The position numbers and the translations under genes are program-made. This document shows, piece by piece, positions 1 through 13,600 of a stretch of DNA of 64,000 nucleotides. This DNA comes from an uncultured Thiohalocapsa sp. (GTDB taxonomy: Bacteria > Pseudomonadota > Gammaproteobacteria > Chromatiales > Chromatiaceae): assembly GCF_913063425.1 (NCBI RefSeq), contig NZ_CAJXYK010000016.1, forward strand, positions 1 through 64,000. Direction: 5' to 3'. Every line of letters starts with the position of its first letter. Positions within the stretch are counted from its first letter, which is position 1. Under the pieces are notes generated by a model, which saw only the letters and a program-made list of their open reading frames with translations, was not told where the DNA came from and did not search any database.

Positions 1-325
1 CGCCCACCGTGGTGTTGCCCGTGATGCCGGCGTTGCCGCCCACGGTCGCATCGCCGCTGGTGGTCAGGGTGTCGGTGCCGACATCGCCGGTGTTGGTGAT
101 GCCGGCGGTGGTGGTGGCACCGCTCACACCCAGGGTGCCGCCCACCGTGGTGTTGCCCGTGATGCCGGCGTTGCCGCCCACGGTCGCATCGCCGCTGGTG
201 GTCAGGGTGTCGGTGGCGACATCGCCGGTGTTGGTGATGCCGGCGGTGGTCGTTGCGCCGGTGACACCGAGCGTGCCGCCCACTGTCGTGTTGCCACCGA
301 TGGTGGCATTGCCGGGCAGGTTCAG
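1..325 (-). repeat. 138-bp tandem coding repeat (46 aa)
   Basis: Two units, 1-138 and 139-276, differ at only a few bases. A third, shortened and more diverged unit starts at 277. The array continues past the left edge. The near identity at DNA level suggests recent duplication or ongoing recombination within the adhesin gene. Confidence 0.85.
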
Positions 326-709
326 GCTGCCCAGGCTCATCTGGGCGACACCGTCCGTCACGGTCTGACCCGCAATCACCTGTCCCTGCACGGTATTGGT
401 TGCGATGACGTTGCCACCCGCCTGGATACTGCCGGTCGCATTGACGTTGGTGCCAACCTGAAGACCCCCGGTAGCGATGATGTTGCCTGTGGATTGCAGC
501 AGACCGCCCTGGACGACTCCGCTGGTGGCGATGGGATTGGCTCCGGTGTTGATGATGACATTGTCACCGTTGACGACCTCGCCCCCGAGACCGGAGCCGC
601 CGCTGATGGAGCCGCTCACCTGGGCGAGTGCCGGTCCGCTGCCCAAGGCCATGAGGATGGCCGTGGCAATGGCGGAGCGTTTGCATGTCGAGTATGGCCG
701 TTGCGTCAT
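1..709 (-). CDS. Secreted repeat-rich adhesin-like protein, N-terminal part (3' end beyond the window)
   Basis: The frame is open from an ATG at 709 to the left edge (236 codons visible). The start is supported by GGAGAG six bases upstream. The N-terminus has a basic stretch, a hydrophobic core and an ALA/Q cleavage site near residue 30, so Sec export is likely. The next 100 residues are rich in Gly, Asn, Val and Thr, with motifs such as GNIIATGGLQVGTNVNATG. From about residue 145 a 46-residue repeat begins (VGGNAGITGNTTVGGTLGVS...), encoded by nearly identical 138-bp DNA units. Such Gly/Thr/Val ladders are typical of beta-solenoid or trimeric surface fibres and phage-tail-like adhesins. The C-terminal anchor is outside the window, so the secretion class cannot be settled. 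It is a neighbour of the giant protein gene, on the same strand. Confidence 0.75.
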   Translation of the reverse strand, partial: MTQRPYSTCKRSAIATAILMALGSGPALAQVSGSISGGSGLGGEVVNGDNVIINTGANPIATSGVVQGGLLQSTGNIIATGGLQVGTNVNATGSIQAGGNVIATNTVQGQVIAGQTVTDGVAQMSLGSLNLPGNATIGGNTTVGGTLGVTGATTTAGITNTGDVATDTLTTSGDATVGGNAGITGNTTVGGTLGVSGATTTAGITNTGDVGTDTLTTSGDATVGGNAGITGNTTVG

Positions 710-1004
710 TGGAGCTCTCCGTTCATGGTCAAAGGGTCGCCCGGGCCGGCATGCTTGCCGACCCCAGGGCAGAGGAATACGCCCCTGCGAAGCAGGAGCG
801 GTGCTTGCTGGGCGCCGTGCTGGGCGCCGTTGCACTCGGGCTGGCGGACACGGCGGGCACGGCGGGCGCAGTGGGAAGGAAGTGGCGTATTGACAGGATG
901 CCGCGCAGGGCGGGTGGTCAGGGCGCCGGGCGGCGGTGGTCGCATGATCCCGCGCCAATGCCAGGTGCTGCCGGCGGTGCGAGGTGCCAAAGCGCCTGCG
1001 CCGG
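710..1004. other. Spacer upstream of the adhesin gene
   Basis: About 295 bases separate the adhesin start from the stop of the small lipoprotein gene on the same strand. It should hold the adhesin's promoter. I see no convincing sigma-70 pair or terminator hairpin in it, and no reading frame that looks coding. Confidence 0.4.
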
Positions 1005-1358
1005 TCAATTCTCGGTCTCGCCTGTCTTCTGCTGTGCGCCAGCGTCCTTGCGAGCGGGCACCGCGCGCTCCAGCAGATACAGCGGCGACGGGCCGCGATT
1101 ACCCATGGCGATGGCGTGATTCCCGCCAACGACCTCGATGAGCCGCCAGCCCTCGGCGTAGAGCTCCGGCAGCGTCGGCCGGAGGCTCGCGTTGTCGATC
1201 TCGCAGCGCAGCCTGGTGGCCGTGGTGGCCGTCCCGAAGTAGGTGGGATTGCCCTCCATCTGGGCGACCACGCAGGCGAGTATCTGATGATTCTGTTGCG
1301 CGGATAGGCAGCCCGCGATGAGCAATCCAGTAATGGCGATGGCGAATCGGTGATACAT
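1005..1358 (-). CDS. Small predicted lipoprotein (DUF4177-like), unknown function
   Basis: A 117-residue protein with a lipoprotein signal: MYHRF, a hydrophobic stretch and the lipobox IAGC, giving a mature protein beginning at Cys17. The mature part contains a pattern ending in ELYAEGWRLIEVVGG, which recalls the small DUF4177-type fold ('L..GWRLV.V'); this is a weak resemblance, not an identification. An alternative ATG at 1376 would add six residues (MVPKPR). Neither start has a strong ribosome binding site. It lies between the giant protein gene and the adhesin, all on the minus strand, so a periplasmic or envelope role linked to surface proteins is possible but unproven. Confidence 0.6.
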   Translation of the reverse strand: MYHRFAIAITGLLIAGCLSAQQNHQILACVVAQMEGNPTYFGTATTATRLRCEIDNASLRPTLPELYAEGWRLIEVVGGNHAIAMGNRGPSPLYLLERAVPARKDAGAQQKTGETEN

Positions 1359-1675
1359 CCTGGGTTTCGGGACCATTGTGAATAGGTCAGCGTCGTTGCT
1401 CGGAACCCACGCCCGCGCGCTCATACAGGGGCGGAGGTCGCGCTGGGGCGGGCCGGCGGACTGAGCCCGGGTCTTGCCTGGGCATAATGCGCCAGACGGA
1501 AATAGGTGAATAACCCTACTGACTGGCGGCAGACCTGGATGGCGAGATAGGTTGTTCCCCATCATCTGATCAGTCAATCCCTCCCATCGATTGATCGTGT
1601 CACTCGCCCGCGTGCCCGCCCCCACTACGGCGGCTCACCCGACCTGCCCCGCAGTCAGACTCACCGCAGCAGCGG
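1359..1675. other. Spacer downstream of the giant gene
   Basis: A 317-base gap with somewhat lower GC than its neighbours. It contains a short inverted repeat (TCAATC at 1575-1580, GATTGA at 1590-1595) about 80-100 bases after the giant gene's stop. It has no T-tract, so I do not call it an intrinsic terminator. A weak promoter for the lipoprotein could lie here. No gene is supported. Confidence 0.4.
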
Positions 1676-4600
1676 CTACAGGCCGACGGGGGTCCAATTG
1701 ATGGGCTCGATGGGCGCCAGCGGCGTGACGGGGGCCGGCGGGTCGATGAGCCAGTCCGCAGGCGGTGGCGGTGCGGCCGGTGTGAAGCTGCCGGCGGCGC
1801 CGTCGAAGAGCAGCGTCGGCGCCGACGGGGCGGGCGGCGCCGCCGGCGTCGCGATATAGCCCAGGCCGCCGGCGGCGCCCGCACTCAGGCTGGTGGTGCC
1901 GAGCGTACCCGTCGTGCCCGGCGCCGACAGGGTCATGAGCGGCAGCGGAGGCACCGGTACCGACGGTAATGGCGTCATGGGCAGCGGCGGCAGGGGCAGC
2001 AGCGGCCCGCCGGTGGGGCCCGAGGGCGGCACTGGCGGCAGCGTCCCGGGGGTGGGCAGCACCGGCGGCGTCGGCGGAATCGGCGGCAGGCCGGTGCCGG
2101 GTCCGCCGGTGGGCGGCAGCGGGAAGAGGGCGAGGCTGGGCGTGCCGAGGCTGAGCCTGCCAGGGAAGGCCGCGCTGGTCTGATCGTCCAGGGTGGCCGT
2201 GTCCGCCTCGATGACCTCGATGCCCTGATGGCCGATGCCGGCGGCGGGGCCGGCGCCGGTGATCTCGGTGTCCGTGACCCTGATGTCGCCGACGGCGTTG
2301 TTGAAGAGCATCAGCCGGTCCTGGTCGGCGCCGCCGTCCACGTCGATGCGGGCGGTGAGCGCTGCCATGCCGGCGGCATCGCCGAGCTGGATGCTGTCGT
2401 CGCCGGCGCCGGTATCGAGGTGCACGGGGGCGGCGGCGGCGCGCACCTGGACCTGGTCGGCGCCGGCACCACTGGCGATGCTGGCGGCGGCGCTGGTGCC
2501 GCTCACCGTGATGTCGTCGGCGCCGGTGCCGAAGTGCAGCGTCAGCGCCGCTATACCGGCGTAGTCCAGGGTGGCGGTGCCGACGCCGGCGAGGCTTGCG
2601 GTGTCGACGATGAAGCCGATGCCGCGGGTCATGGCGCTGTTGTCCACGGTGAGCTGGTCGTCACCGGCGCCGCCGTCCACGGTGATGCTGCCGCTGACCT
2701 GCTCGGCATCGCGGCCGGCGCCGACGGGCCGGCCGAAGACGAAGGCGTCGTCATCCGCGTCACCGAAGAGGCGCAGGGCACCACTCGCAGCGTGGACCTC
2801 AAGCCTGTCGCTGCCGGCACCGGCGCGCACTTCAGTGTCGCCACCGGCGCGCGTCAGCACCACCTGGTCGGCGCCGCCGCCGGCGTCGATGTCGAGCGTG
2901 CTGTCGGTGCCGACCGCGCTGATGGTGTCGGCCTCCTCGCCGGCGCGGATGTCCACGCTGCTGCCCTGGGCCCTGAGGTTGAGCGCATCGCTGCCGGCGG
3001 CGCCGGTGAGTGTGGCGATGGCGTTGGTCACGACGATGTCGAAGCGGTCGTCATCCGCCTCGCCGTCGAGGTCCAGACGCGCTGCGATGGCATCGCCGGT
3101 GAGGGTGTCTGCGCCATTGCCGAGCCGGGCGTTGAGGACGCCGTTGCGCTGCTCGATGTCCAGGCTGTCCGCGCCGTCGCCGCCGAGCACGTCCGTGGTG
3201 CCGGACTGACCCTCCAGCGCGAAATCGTCGTCACCGTCGCCGCCGTCCAGCGTCGCAGTGGCGCTGGTGAGCGCGAGCGCCACGTGATCGGCGTCGGCGC
3301 CCGCGCTCAGGGTGAGCTGGCCGGCGGCCACAGTCCCCTCGATGTGGTCGGCACCGCTGCCCGTGTCGAGGCTGGTGCTGCCCCCCTGGAGCTCCACGCG
3401 CACCCAGTCGTCGCCGCTGCCGGTGGCCACCGTGCTGGTCTGGCCCAGGGTCTTGAGCCAGAGCCGGTCGGCGCCGGCGGCGGTGTCGATGATGGTGGTC
3501 CCGCCGGTGCGCACCACGTTGATGTCATCGCTGCCGGCACCGCCGGTGATGTGGGTCTCGCCGCCGTGGGTGCCGCCCACCGTCAGCTCGCCGCCGGCGT
3601 CGCCGAGGTTCAGGTCGAGCCGCCCGAGCTGGCTGTAGTAGATGCCGTGGTCGAACCAGGTGTCGGCCTCATCGTCGCCCATACCAAGGCCGCGCAGGGC
3701 ACTGCCGCTCAGCTTGCCGGCCCGCGGGCCGGGGTCCATCTCGCCGGTCTCATCGAGCACCAGCCGGTCGCGGGCATCGAAGCCGCCATCGATCCAGACC
3801 TCGCCCTTGATGGCATCCAGCACGCCGCCGCTGTTGGCGTCGGGCGCAGCATTGCTGCCGATGTGGATCAGGTCGGCGCCGAGGTGGGTGTAGAGGCGTA
3901 TGCGGCTGCCGTCGGCGAGGCTGCGCAGCACGATGGTGTCGGCGTCGTTGTGGCCGTGGACTTCGATCTCCGGGGCGAGGACATCGCCGACGAGCTCGAT
4001 GACGGCGCCACTGCCCGGGTCCGCGTTGGCCGGGCCGAACAGGTAGGCGTAGCCGATGCCGGCCTCGGTGCCCTGGTAGTCGGCATGGATGCGCACGCGG
4101 CTCGCGGCCTGCACGGTAGCGCCGTCCTCCAGGATGAAGTCATCGCCCGCCAGCAGCTGCACCTCGCCGGCGGTGGATTCGATCCGCAGCGGATTGCCCA
4201 GCAGGTCCTGGCCGCGCACGCGCAGGTGGTCGGCGTCGTCGGCGGGGTTTGCCGGGGTCGAGGTGCCGTCGGCGTCGTTGTCCGCGGCATCGTCCATGGC
4301 GATGATCCGGATGTCGTCCACCGCAAGGACGCTGTTTTCGACGGTGACAGGGCTGCTGGCGACGAAGCGCACCTCGCCGCCGGCCTGGATACCGTCGTCC
4401 CCGCCGGTGACGCCGCCGACGGTGACGGCGCCGGCGTTGTAGACATAGGCCGAGCCGTTGACGGCGCGGCCCTCGGCGAAGCCGATGCTGGTCATGAGCG
4501 GCTTGGCGTCGGTGCCGACGTCCTGGGCGGCAAAGAAGTAGACCCGGCCGCCGGTGACATTGCTGCCGCCGTCGTCACGGGCGTTGACAATGCTGCCCAC

Positions 4601-7600
4601 GGGGGCGGCGATGAAGGCCTGGCCGGCGGTGCCGACGCTGTGCACGCCGAGGTCGCCCGTGGTCTCAATGAGGTAGGCGAAGCCTAAGCTCTCTGCGCGC
4701 AGCACGCCGCCGCCGCTGAAGGCGGTGTCGAGGTCAAGGTCGTTGCCGGAGACGCCGATGTTGCCGAAGGCGCCGCCGGTGCCGGCGGTGAGGCTGATGT
4801 CGTTGCCGATGACATCGGCGCGCGGCAGCGGGTCGGTGCCGTCGGGGCTGCCGGGGGGCGTGTAACCCGTGGTGCCGCCACCGGCGGCATCCGCCGCGTC
4901 GAAGATGGACAGGTCCGCGCTCAGGCTCACATCGCCGCCGCTCGACTGCACCCGGCGAACGTTCATGTCGCCGGCGGTCTCGGCCAGCACGATATCGCCG
5001 GTGGCGGTGGCCGTGAGGGTGCCGTTGCGGCCGACGTCGATCTCCAGCGGGTTGTCGGCGCCGCCGATGGGGCCGCTCCGGGCCGTGAGCACGAGGTCCA
5101 GGCCGGTGGCGATGTTGGCGTAGATGTTGCCCAGCGCATCGACGATGCCGCCGGCGGCGGTGAGCTCGGCGCGCCCGTTCTGGGCGAAGACCGTCTCGAT
5201 GCGCATGTCGCCGGTGACTTCCTCGACACGCACGTCGCCGTCGGCGCGGGCGGTGAGGGTGCCGGTGCCGAGCAGATCGATGCGGAAGTCGCCGCTGCCG
5301 TCGGCGTGGCCGATGTTGCCGCGGCCGGACTCGATGATGAGCCCGGTGCCGGTGACGGCGGGGCCGCTCGGCGCGGCGTCCAAGACATCCTGCTGGCCCT
5401 TGATGCGGATGTCATCGACGGCGGTGACGTGGCCGATGCGCATCACTTCCTCGGAGCCGAGGTAAGCCTGGCCGCCGGCATCCGCGTTGATGAGCCCGCT
5501 CGCGTCCACATCGAAGTCTTCGCGCTGCTCGATGACGATGCCCGTCACCGACACGCCCGCGGGGAGGCCCCCCAGCGGGTCAAGCACCACGGGGGCGAGC
5601 TCGATGTCGCGGAAGAGCTCCGTGGTCAGGGTCACCGGCGAGCCGTCGGCGAACGTGTCGGCCAGCGTCAGCGTGGCGCCGTCGATGGCTGCGACGCTGT
5701 AGATGTTGCCGGTGTCGCGGCTGTCGTTGGCGCTGTTGCCCCAGAGCTCCACCGGGCCGCCGAGGCGGAAGCGGTCGCTGTCCCAGGTGCCGCCGTCGAT
5801 GCGGATCAGGTCGTGGCCGGCAATGATGACCCGCGCCGACTGCGGCGTATCGGACAGGAAGGTCACGTCCTCGCGCTCCGCCGCCGCCAGGGCGACGCGC
5901 TGCTCGTCACTGAGCGACGCGGTCAGGTCGATGACGATGCGGTTGCCGGTGCGCCCAATGTGCTCGTCGGCCGTGAGGGTGATGTCGGCACCGGTGGCGT
6001 TTGGGTCCTCGATCTCGGTGGTGGTGTCGGCAATGGGCTCCAGGACGCCGGCGCCCATGGCGTAGAAGATCTGCTCTTCGGTCCAGACCTCGATGCCGGC
6101 GCTGAGCTCGGCCCGTTCGTCCGGGCTCAGCACTACCTCGAAGTCGGGCTCGTAGATCTCGGCGTGGGTGAGCCAGGTGTTGGGGTTGCCGGCGGCGTCG
6201 GTGAGCTGGCCGTACTGGGTGTGCAGGGCCTGATACTCCACCTGCCGGCGCGCCTCCAGCGTGGCGATGGCGTCATCCACATGGGCATCCAGCTCGGCGC
6301 CGGTCTTGCCCTCGGCGGCGCCCTGCTCGCGGTAGAAGTCGCGGTAGGCATCCTCTTCGGCGGCGCTCAAGCCCGGGTTGAAGCCCGGGTCGTACACCGA
6401 CGTGAGATACACCAGCTGCTGGCCCGTGCTGAGCCCATGCCCGGCACCGAGCCGGATGCGGTCGGCGGCGCTGTCCACGTCGGCGATGGGGTCGAAGCTG
6501 TGGCTCTGCTTGCTGCTCAGGTCATAGAGCTGGTGCAGGTGCCCAAGAGCGCCGGCGCTGTCGATGTCGATGGCACGGCCGGCGGCGGCGTCCGTGGGGC
6601 TCGCGGCGAGCTGCACGCCGTCGGCGCCGTCCAGGATCACGTAGTAGCCGGCGCCGTCCTCCAGGGTGGTGGTGCTGCGGACCCTGAGCGCCTGGTCGCC
6701 GGCGCCGCCACGGCTGTAGCGCACGATGTCGCCGGTGCTGAGCCCGAGGGCGGCAGCGTCCAGGTCGATGCGGTCGGTGGTGCCGTCCACATCGGCGGGT
6801 GCGAACAGGGCGAGCCGGTCGAGGCGGTGCAGTCTGGTGTCGGCGGCGGCGCTCAGGTCCACCGGGTCGGTGCCGGCGGCATCGCGGCTCAGCCGGAAGC
6901 GGTCGGGGTCGCCGGCCAGCACCTGGACGTAGTAGGTGACGCCTTCGTCGAGGCCGATGTCCGCGCTGCCGCCATCGCGGCTGTAGGTCACCGCATCGCC
7001 GTCGGCGAAGACCCGCCCGGGGATGCCGATGCTGTCGTCGGCGCTGCCCACCTGGGCGTCCGTGTCGAGCTGGAAGCTCGCAACGCTGATGCCGTGGGCA
7101 GTGCCGGTGGCAGCGGCGGGCAGCAGGTCCAGCGCGTTGCCGGCGAGCGCATCCGCACCGCTGGCGGCAAGGCCGATGCCGCCGGCATCGGCGATGACGA
7201 AGTACTCGCGACCGGCCTCCAGCGGGGCGGTCTCGGCGGTCGCAAGCGGCGCCGCGGGCTGGCGCTGACGGTACTCCCAATAGGTCTGGTATTCCTGCTC
7301 GCGCAGCTGGGTCCAGCTCTCCAGGGTGTCATTGATGCGGTCCGTGGCGCCGGTGCCGGCGGTGAGGCGCATGTCGGTCCAGAGCCCGTTCAGCAGCTCG
7401 TTGTAGCTGCGCTCGTCGCGCACGGCGCTGTCGTTGGCGTCCACCAGGCTGCCGGCGGGCACGTCGAGCCAGACATCGCCGCCGCTGGCGATGGCGGATT
7501 CCAGCCGCAGGTCGCCGACCACCTCGCGCAGGAAGATGTCGCCGGCGGCGGTGACATTGACGCGCTCGTCGATGGACGGCCCGATGGGCACGTTGGCGTT

Positions 7601-10600
7601 GTTGGAGTCCAGCAGCAGCGGGCGCGCGGTGCTGGTGCCGATGCCGCCGGCTCCGGCGTCGAGGGTCACCGAGCCGCCCTCCACCCGGCCCGCGAGCCAG
7701 GCACCGTTGGCGGCGCGGCCGGCCGTGATGGCACCGTCCGGCACGTCCAGCGTGACGTCGCCGCCGGCCGCGGCCTGCACCAAACCGACGCCGAGATCCC
7801 CGGTGGCCTCGCGAATGTCGACGCTGCCATTGTCGGTGCGGGCGTCCAGGCCATGGAAGCCCGTGTTGGCGAGCTCCGTGCGCACATCGATGCCGGTGGC
7901 GGCGTCCAGATCCAGGTGGCGTCCGCCGACGATGGCGGCCTCGGCGCGGGAACGGATCGCACCGGCGGAGTCGATGCGGGTGGTGCCGGAGGTGTTGCGG
8001 ATGGGAGCGTCCAGCAGCACGTCGGCGCCGGCACGGGTGGAGGTGATGGAGACATCGGCCGCGGTGCCACCGAGAAAGCTGACCTTGATGTCCCGGTCCG
8101 CACGCACCGAGTGGGAGGCCATGGTGCCCTCGGTGGTCTTCTGCTGGATCGTCTTGGTGTAGGTCTTCCTGCCGTACCAGGTGGTATCCACCTTGTCCTC
8201 GATGACCTCGATGGGGCCGGTATACGAAGACACTGTCTGCCGATCGAAGGCATACGCGGAGGTGTCGCCCGTATCGCGGAAGTAATACGGGCCCTCGTCG
8301 GTCAGCACCGGCGGCCCCGCCGGCTCCACCCGGTCCCATTCCACATCGTCCGGGTCGGGCACCAGGAAGTCGATGTCGAGCCAGGTGTCGGTGACCTCGG
8401 TTTTGTACCGGGTGGTGTCCTGCTCCTGGTAGACATTGAAGCCCCAGCGCCAGCCGTTCTGCGTGTCGTAGACGGAGCTGGCGCCGACGCTCTGCGGCGG
8501 GCCATTGCCGACGGTGCGCTGCACCGTACCGTCATCCTGGTATCGGTAGATGGTCGCCGGCAGGCCGTCGGCGCCGCCCTGGGCCTTGTCCTTGATGATC
8601 AGCGTGCCCTCGCCGCGGCTGGACGCATCCAGCGCTTGGTCGACGACCAGATCGAACGCCGTGTGATTGGTGATGTCGATCTCACCATAGCCGCCGAGCA
8701 GGCGGATCTCGCCGGGGCTGCTGCTCAGGATGTGCCCGGTGAGGTCGATGTAGCCGCCGGAGACACGGATCTCCCGCACCTCGATCTGATTGGTGGCGGC
8801 GTTGAACCTGACCACCACATCGTCGTTGGAGACGCCTGGCAGGTCGTAGGTGCCGTGGGGCAGCAACGGCAGCCAGAAGGGGATGTCGTCCGGGTCGATG
8901 GTGATGTCGTAGCCATCGTCACCGCTCTCGATGATGCCGTTGATGTTGATGTAATTGGCATCGACGATGATGCGGTCGGCGCTGATGCCGACCACGTCGG
9001 ACGGCGTATTCAACAGATTTGCCACGGCGCCGGGCACATAGCTGGTCATCAGCCCCCCGGTGCCGAGCCGCGACTTTAGGAAGCCGTAGATCTCCCGGCC
9101 CGCGATGTTGCGCTCCGTCTGGCCGCCGAGCACGACGGTCCCGCCCGAGAGCAGCTGGAGGTTGCCGCCCGCGCGTATCTCCGCTTCGGCCCCCAGGTCG
9201 CCCTGGGTGACGATGCTGACATCGCCCAGGATGTTGATGACCGGGCCTTCGATGAGGATGTCCGGATCGGGATACTCGGCGCTGGGGTTAGCCGGGTCGT
9301 AGTAGGGGCTTGAGCTGTCGAAGGCGCGCCGGTCGAAGGTGTTCTCGATGCGCAGGTCGGGCAGGGAGGCGCTGCCCGGGGCGGGCACGGCCGCGAAGTC
9401 CGCGCTCGCCGGCACCACGTCAGGGTCGTCACCGATGCGGTTGTTGAGGTCGGCGTTGGCGTCGTTGCTGGCGGCGACATCCTGGTTGTCCGCCATCAGG
9501 AAGCCGTTGAGCCAGAGCCCCGCGTTGGAATCCGGGATCTCGACGCCCTGGACAATCAGATCGGACGGCGTGTGGTTGATGACCTCGACACTCGCATCGC
9601 GTGGCGAGTCGAACAAGCCTGTGCCGCCGAGCTGGCCGCTGCGCACGTCGATGCGCCCGGTCTTGGCGGTGATGGGGTCCACCGTCACCGCCAGTGCGTC
9701 CGTGGTCACCGGAATCCAGTAGCCCGGATTGTTCACCGGGTCCGGGTATTCGATGAGGCCCTCGGCCTCCAGCAGGGCGCGCAGGCGCTCCACCTCACTT
9801 TCGTAGAAATCCACCAGGTTCTGATTATTGTTGACGCCCTGCACGTCATAGGTGGCGAGCTGCTCCTGGGCGTACAGCAGCTCGTCCACCAGGTCCGCGG
9901 CCTTGGGCACGAAGGCGACGCTGTAGTCGATGCCGTTGCTCTTGGCGCTCAGCGCGTGGGCATCGCCGCTGGCCTGGCTCGGATCCAGGGCAAGGTAGGC
10001 ACCGGACAGCGCCGCATCCCGCGTCTGCGCAAGCCGCAGGCTGTCCGCATCCAGCCGGACGGCGAAATACGCCTGGCCGTCCACCAGCCCGCCGACGGGC
10101 AGACCGCCGCCGCTGTTGTACTGCACCAGGTCGCCGGTCTGGAAGCCGTGCGCGGCGCCGACGTGGACGGCGTCGCCGGAGACGGTGCCCGGGGCTCCCG
10201 GGTCGATGGTGAAGCTGCGGTGGCCAACGCGCTGCGCTTCTGGCGTGGCGGTGTCGCTCGGCAGTGCGTACTGATCGAGGATGATCGCCTGGTGGCGGTT
10301 GAGACCGGTGCGCACGGTGCCGTCCATGGCCACGCTGCCCTTGGCCTCCGCAGAGCCGTTGCCGCCCACCAGCTCCTCCGCCGTCTCGCCGTTGATGGCA
10401 TCACCCAGCGCCGAGACCCAGCTCACGGACTTGGCGCGGGTGACGAGATCGATGGCGCCGAATTCGAAGTCCGCATGCAGCAGGGCATCGCCACCGGTCT
10501 CCAGCAAAGCGCCGCCGGCGATGTCGATCAGGTTGGTGGCGAGGATGCGGGCCGTGGAGTCCACCAGCTCGATGGGGATGGCGCTGCCGGCGAAGGTGTC

Positions 10601-13600
10601 GGTCTCGGCCTTGACGGCGTACTCGTCACGGTTGCGCTCGCCGTCCGAGCCCGCGGCGAGCACCAGGTCGCCGGCGGCGCGCAGGTGTGCGCCGGCATGC
10701 ACGTCCACGCGGTTCTCGGGGGTGATGCGGCTGATGGTCTCGGCGACGCCGACGGTGCCGGCGCCGTAGGTGTTCTGGTTGACCTTGCTGGACAGCTCGG
10801 CCTCGCCCCCGGTAAGCGCCAGGATGCGACCGTCGCTGCGCAGCTCGGCATCGGCGCCGATGTCCACCTCAGCGCGCGCTGTGTGGACCCGGATGAAGGA
10901 CTCGGAGCCGGCCCCGGCCAGGGCGCCACCGGTCTCCAGGTGCACGCGGTCCTCGACGATGGTGTCGTTGCGCGCCCGGAGCAGGATGTCGCCGGCGCTC
11001 TCGCCGCTGCGCTTGAAGGCGTCGAGCTCGGTGCCGGCGCCGATCAGGACCTCGGTGGCCAGGGAAATGTCCGTCTCGCTGCCGGCACCGGCGCCCGCAG
11101 CGGCGCCGCCGGTGGTGCCGTAGATGGTGGCGGAGCCGTCGTTGAAGGCTTCCTTGCGCAGGATGTTGTCCGCGCTGAGGGCGGCATCGCGGGTGCGGAT
11201 GTCCTGTCCGGCGCCGACGGCAGCACGCACGGTGGAGCTCACGCCGCTGCGGTTCTCCGCGCCGGTGCCGCTCAGCACACCGCCCCCCGTGGTGCGGGTG
11301 CGGGTATGGAAGGTGGCGGTGTTGGTGGCCGCGATGGTCAGGGTGCCGTCACCCGCGCCGGTGAGGTCGATGCCGCGGTTGGCGGCGCCGGCGCCGATGC
11401 CGGCGGTGGTGATGCTGTCGTTGCGGGTACTGGCACCGGCACCGGCACCGGCGACGACACCGCCGCTGCCGGCAACGGTGTCCGCGAAGTTGTCCTGGGC
11501 GCCCGCGGCGGTGAGGCTGAGCGAAGCGGCGGTGAGATCGACGCCGTCGCCGAGTCGCGCCGTGGTCAGGGTATTGGAGCGCGCCGCGGACATGGCGACG
11601 CCCATGGCGATGCCGCCACCGGCGGCGCTGTTGGCCTCGGCGGCCTGTCTGCCCTGGTTGTCGGCGCTGACCGCCACGGCACCGCCCACGGTGAGGGATG
11701 CACCATCGCCGATCACCGCGATAACGCTGCTGTCGTTATCGATGGTGGCATTGGTGGAATCGACGCCCACCAGGGCGCCGGCGACGCCTTCGGATTTGAC
11801 CCAGGCGCTGTGACCGCTGGTGGGCAGGTCGATCTGTGCCGACAGGGACAGGCTGCCGGCGCTGAGGGTCACAGCGCCGGCTGTGCTGTCCTCCGGGTCC
11901 CCCAGGGTGGCCGCCACCACGGGGGCGATCTCGATGTCGGTCACCGACACGCCCACGGCCAAGCCGCCGGCGGCGACACCCCAGACGTTGGCCGTGAGCC
12001 TGGGCGTCATGCCGGCGCTCAGGGTGACGGCGCCGGTGGCGGTGACAGCCGAGTCGGCATCGATATAGGCGTAGACCTTCGGGTCCGCGCTCGCGGTGGC
12101 GGGGTTCACGGCGCCGGCACCGATGCCGGCGGCGACGGTCCAGATGTCCACATCCAGGGTTACGTCGCTGTCCGCGGACAGATTAACGGCACCGACGCTG
12201 TTGCCGGTACCCTGGCCCACCTGGGTGTGGGTGCCCAGGTAGGCAAGGGTGGAGCCGCCCACCGCCGCGTGACCCAGCGACACGCCGGCGGCGAGCGCAC
12301 CCGCCGCGACGCCCTTGGCGTAGACCTGGTAGCTGCGGTCCCCGGTGGCGGTAACATCGAGCACCCCTGCCCTGCGGATGGCCGTGCCGTCCATGTCCTG
12401 GGTGGCGCCCTCGACGAAGGCCGCCTGCGTCGCCGTGTCGGTGATCATGACGACCTGCGCACCAAGGCCCAGGGTGCCGCCCGCACTGCCGCCATAGGCC
12501 TCCGCCTTGACATCGGTGGCGTCGAACTGCGCGTCGATGTCGATGCGCGAGGGCGCCGTCAGCACCGACTTGCGACCGACGCTCGCCGCGACGACGCTGC
12601 CGATGCTGACGACGGTCACGGAGCCGCCGACGCTGGCGATGGCGCCGACGGCGCCCTGGCCGGTGGTGGCCTCCAGCAGCAGGTCCTCGATGGCCTGCAC
12701 CAGGATGGAGCCGCTGCCGTCGGCGCCGGCGGTGACGCTCGCCTCCCGGCCGATGGACGCGCTGGTGCCGGTGGTGCTGGTGTCTTTACCGATGCGCAGG
12801 GCGTCCACCCCGGCGCGGCTGTCGCTCGCCGACTGCCGGGCACGTTGCGCGACCACATCGTCCGGGTCGTCGCTCAGGCCGTTGACACCCCCGAAGGTAT
12901 CGTCCAGCACGTCGTTGGCGGGCGCCGCCTCACCGCTCGCATCGTCGTCGGTGATGCCGGTGCCGATGCTCACCACCGAGATGGAACCGGCGATGCCGAC
13001 GCTGCCGGCACCGCCGCCGCCTGCGATCACCAGTGAGTCCACGTCACGCGTCGCCTCCGCCGTGACGTCCACGTCGTCGGCCGCGGTGACGCTGGTGCCG
13101 TCGCCGATGGCGGCGCCGACGGTGTTCTTGATGATGATCACATCCACCGCGGCACCGGCGGCGATGCCGCCCGCGGTTATGCTGCCGGCGATGTCGTCCG
13201 CATAGGTGGTGCCGATGGCGCTGACCAGCACCGCGCCGCCGGCGGTGAGCGTGGAATCCCGCCCGGCGGCGTCGCGGCCGATGAAGGCCTCGGTGAGGGA
13301 GCCGGTGGTGAGGACGGTGACGGCGCCGGCAAGCGCGGCGCCCCCCACCGACGCGGTGCCGGCGAAGAGGTCGAAGTCCTCGACGGCGCGGGCGCTCACC
13401 GAGATGCTGCCGGTGGCATTGACGCTGCTGCCCACCACGTACGCGCGGGTGCTGCCGCCGAAGATGCCCACCGCGACGGCACCGCCGGCCCCCACCACAC
13501 CGACGGCGCCGGCGCCGACGCCGTACTCGGCACGCACACGCGAGTCCGCGGCGATGTCCACGCGGCCCGTCGCGAGCACCTGGCCCCGGTCCAGATAGGC

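Noticed and set aside
1-709. CRISPR array suggested by regular repeats at the left edge
   Set aside because: The 138-bp units are contiguous without spacers and code for a protein repeat in frame.
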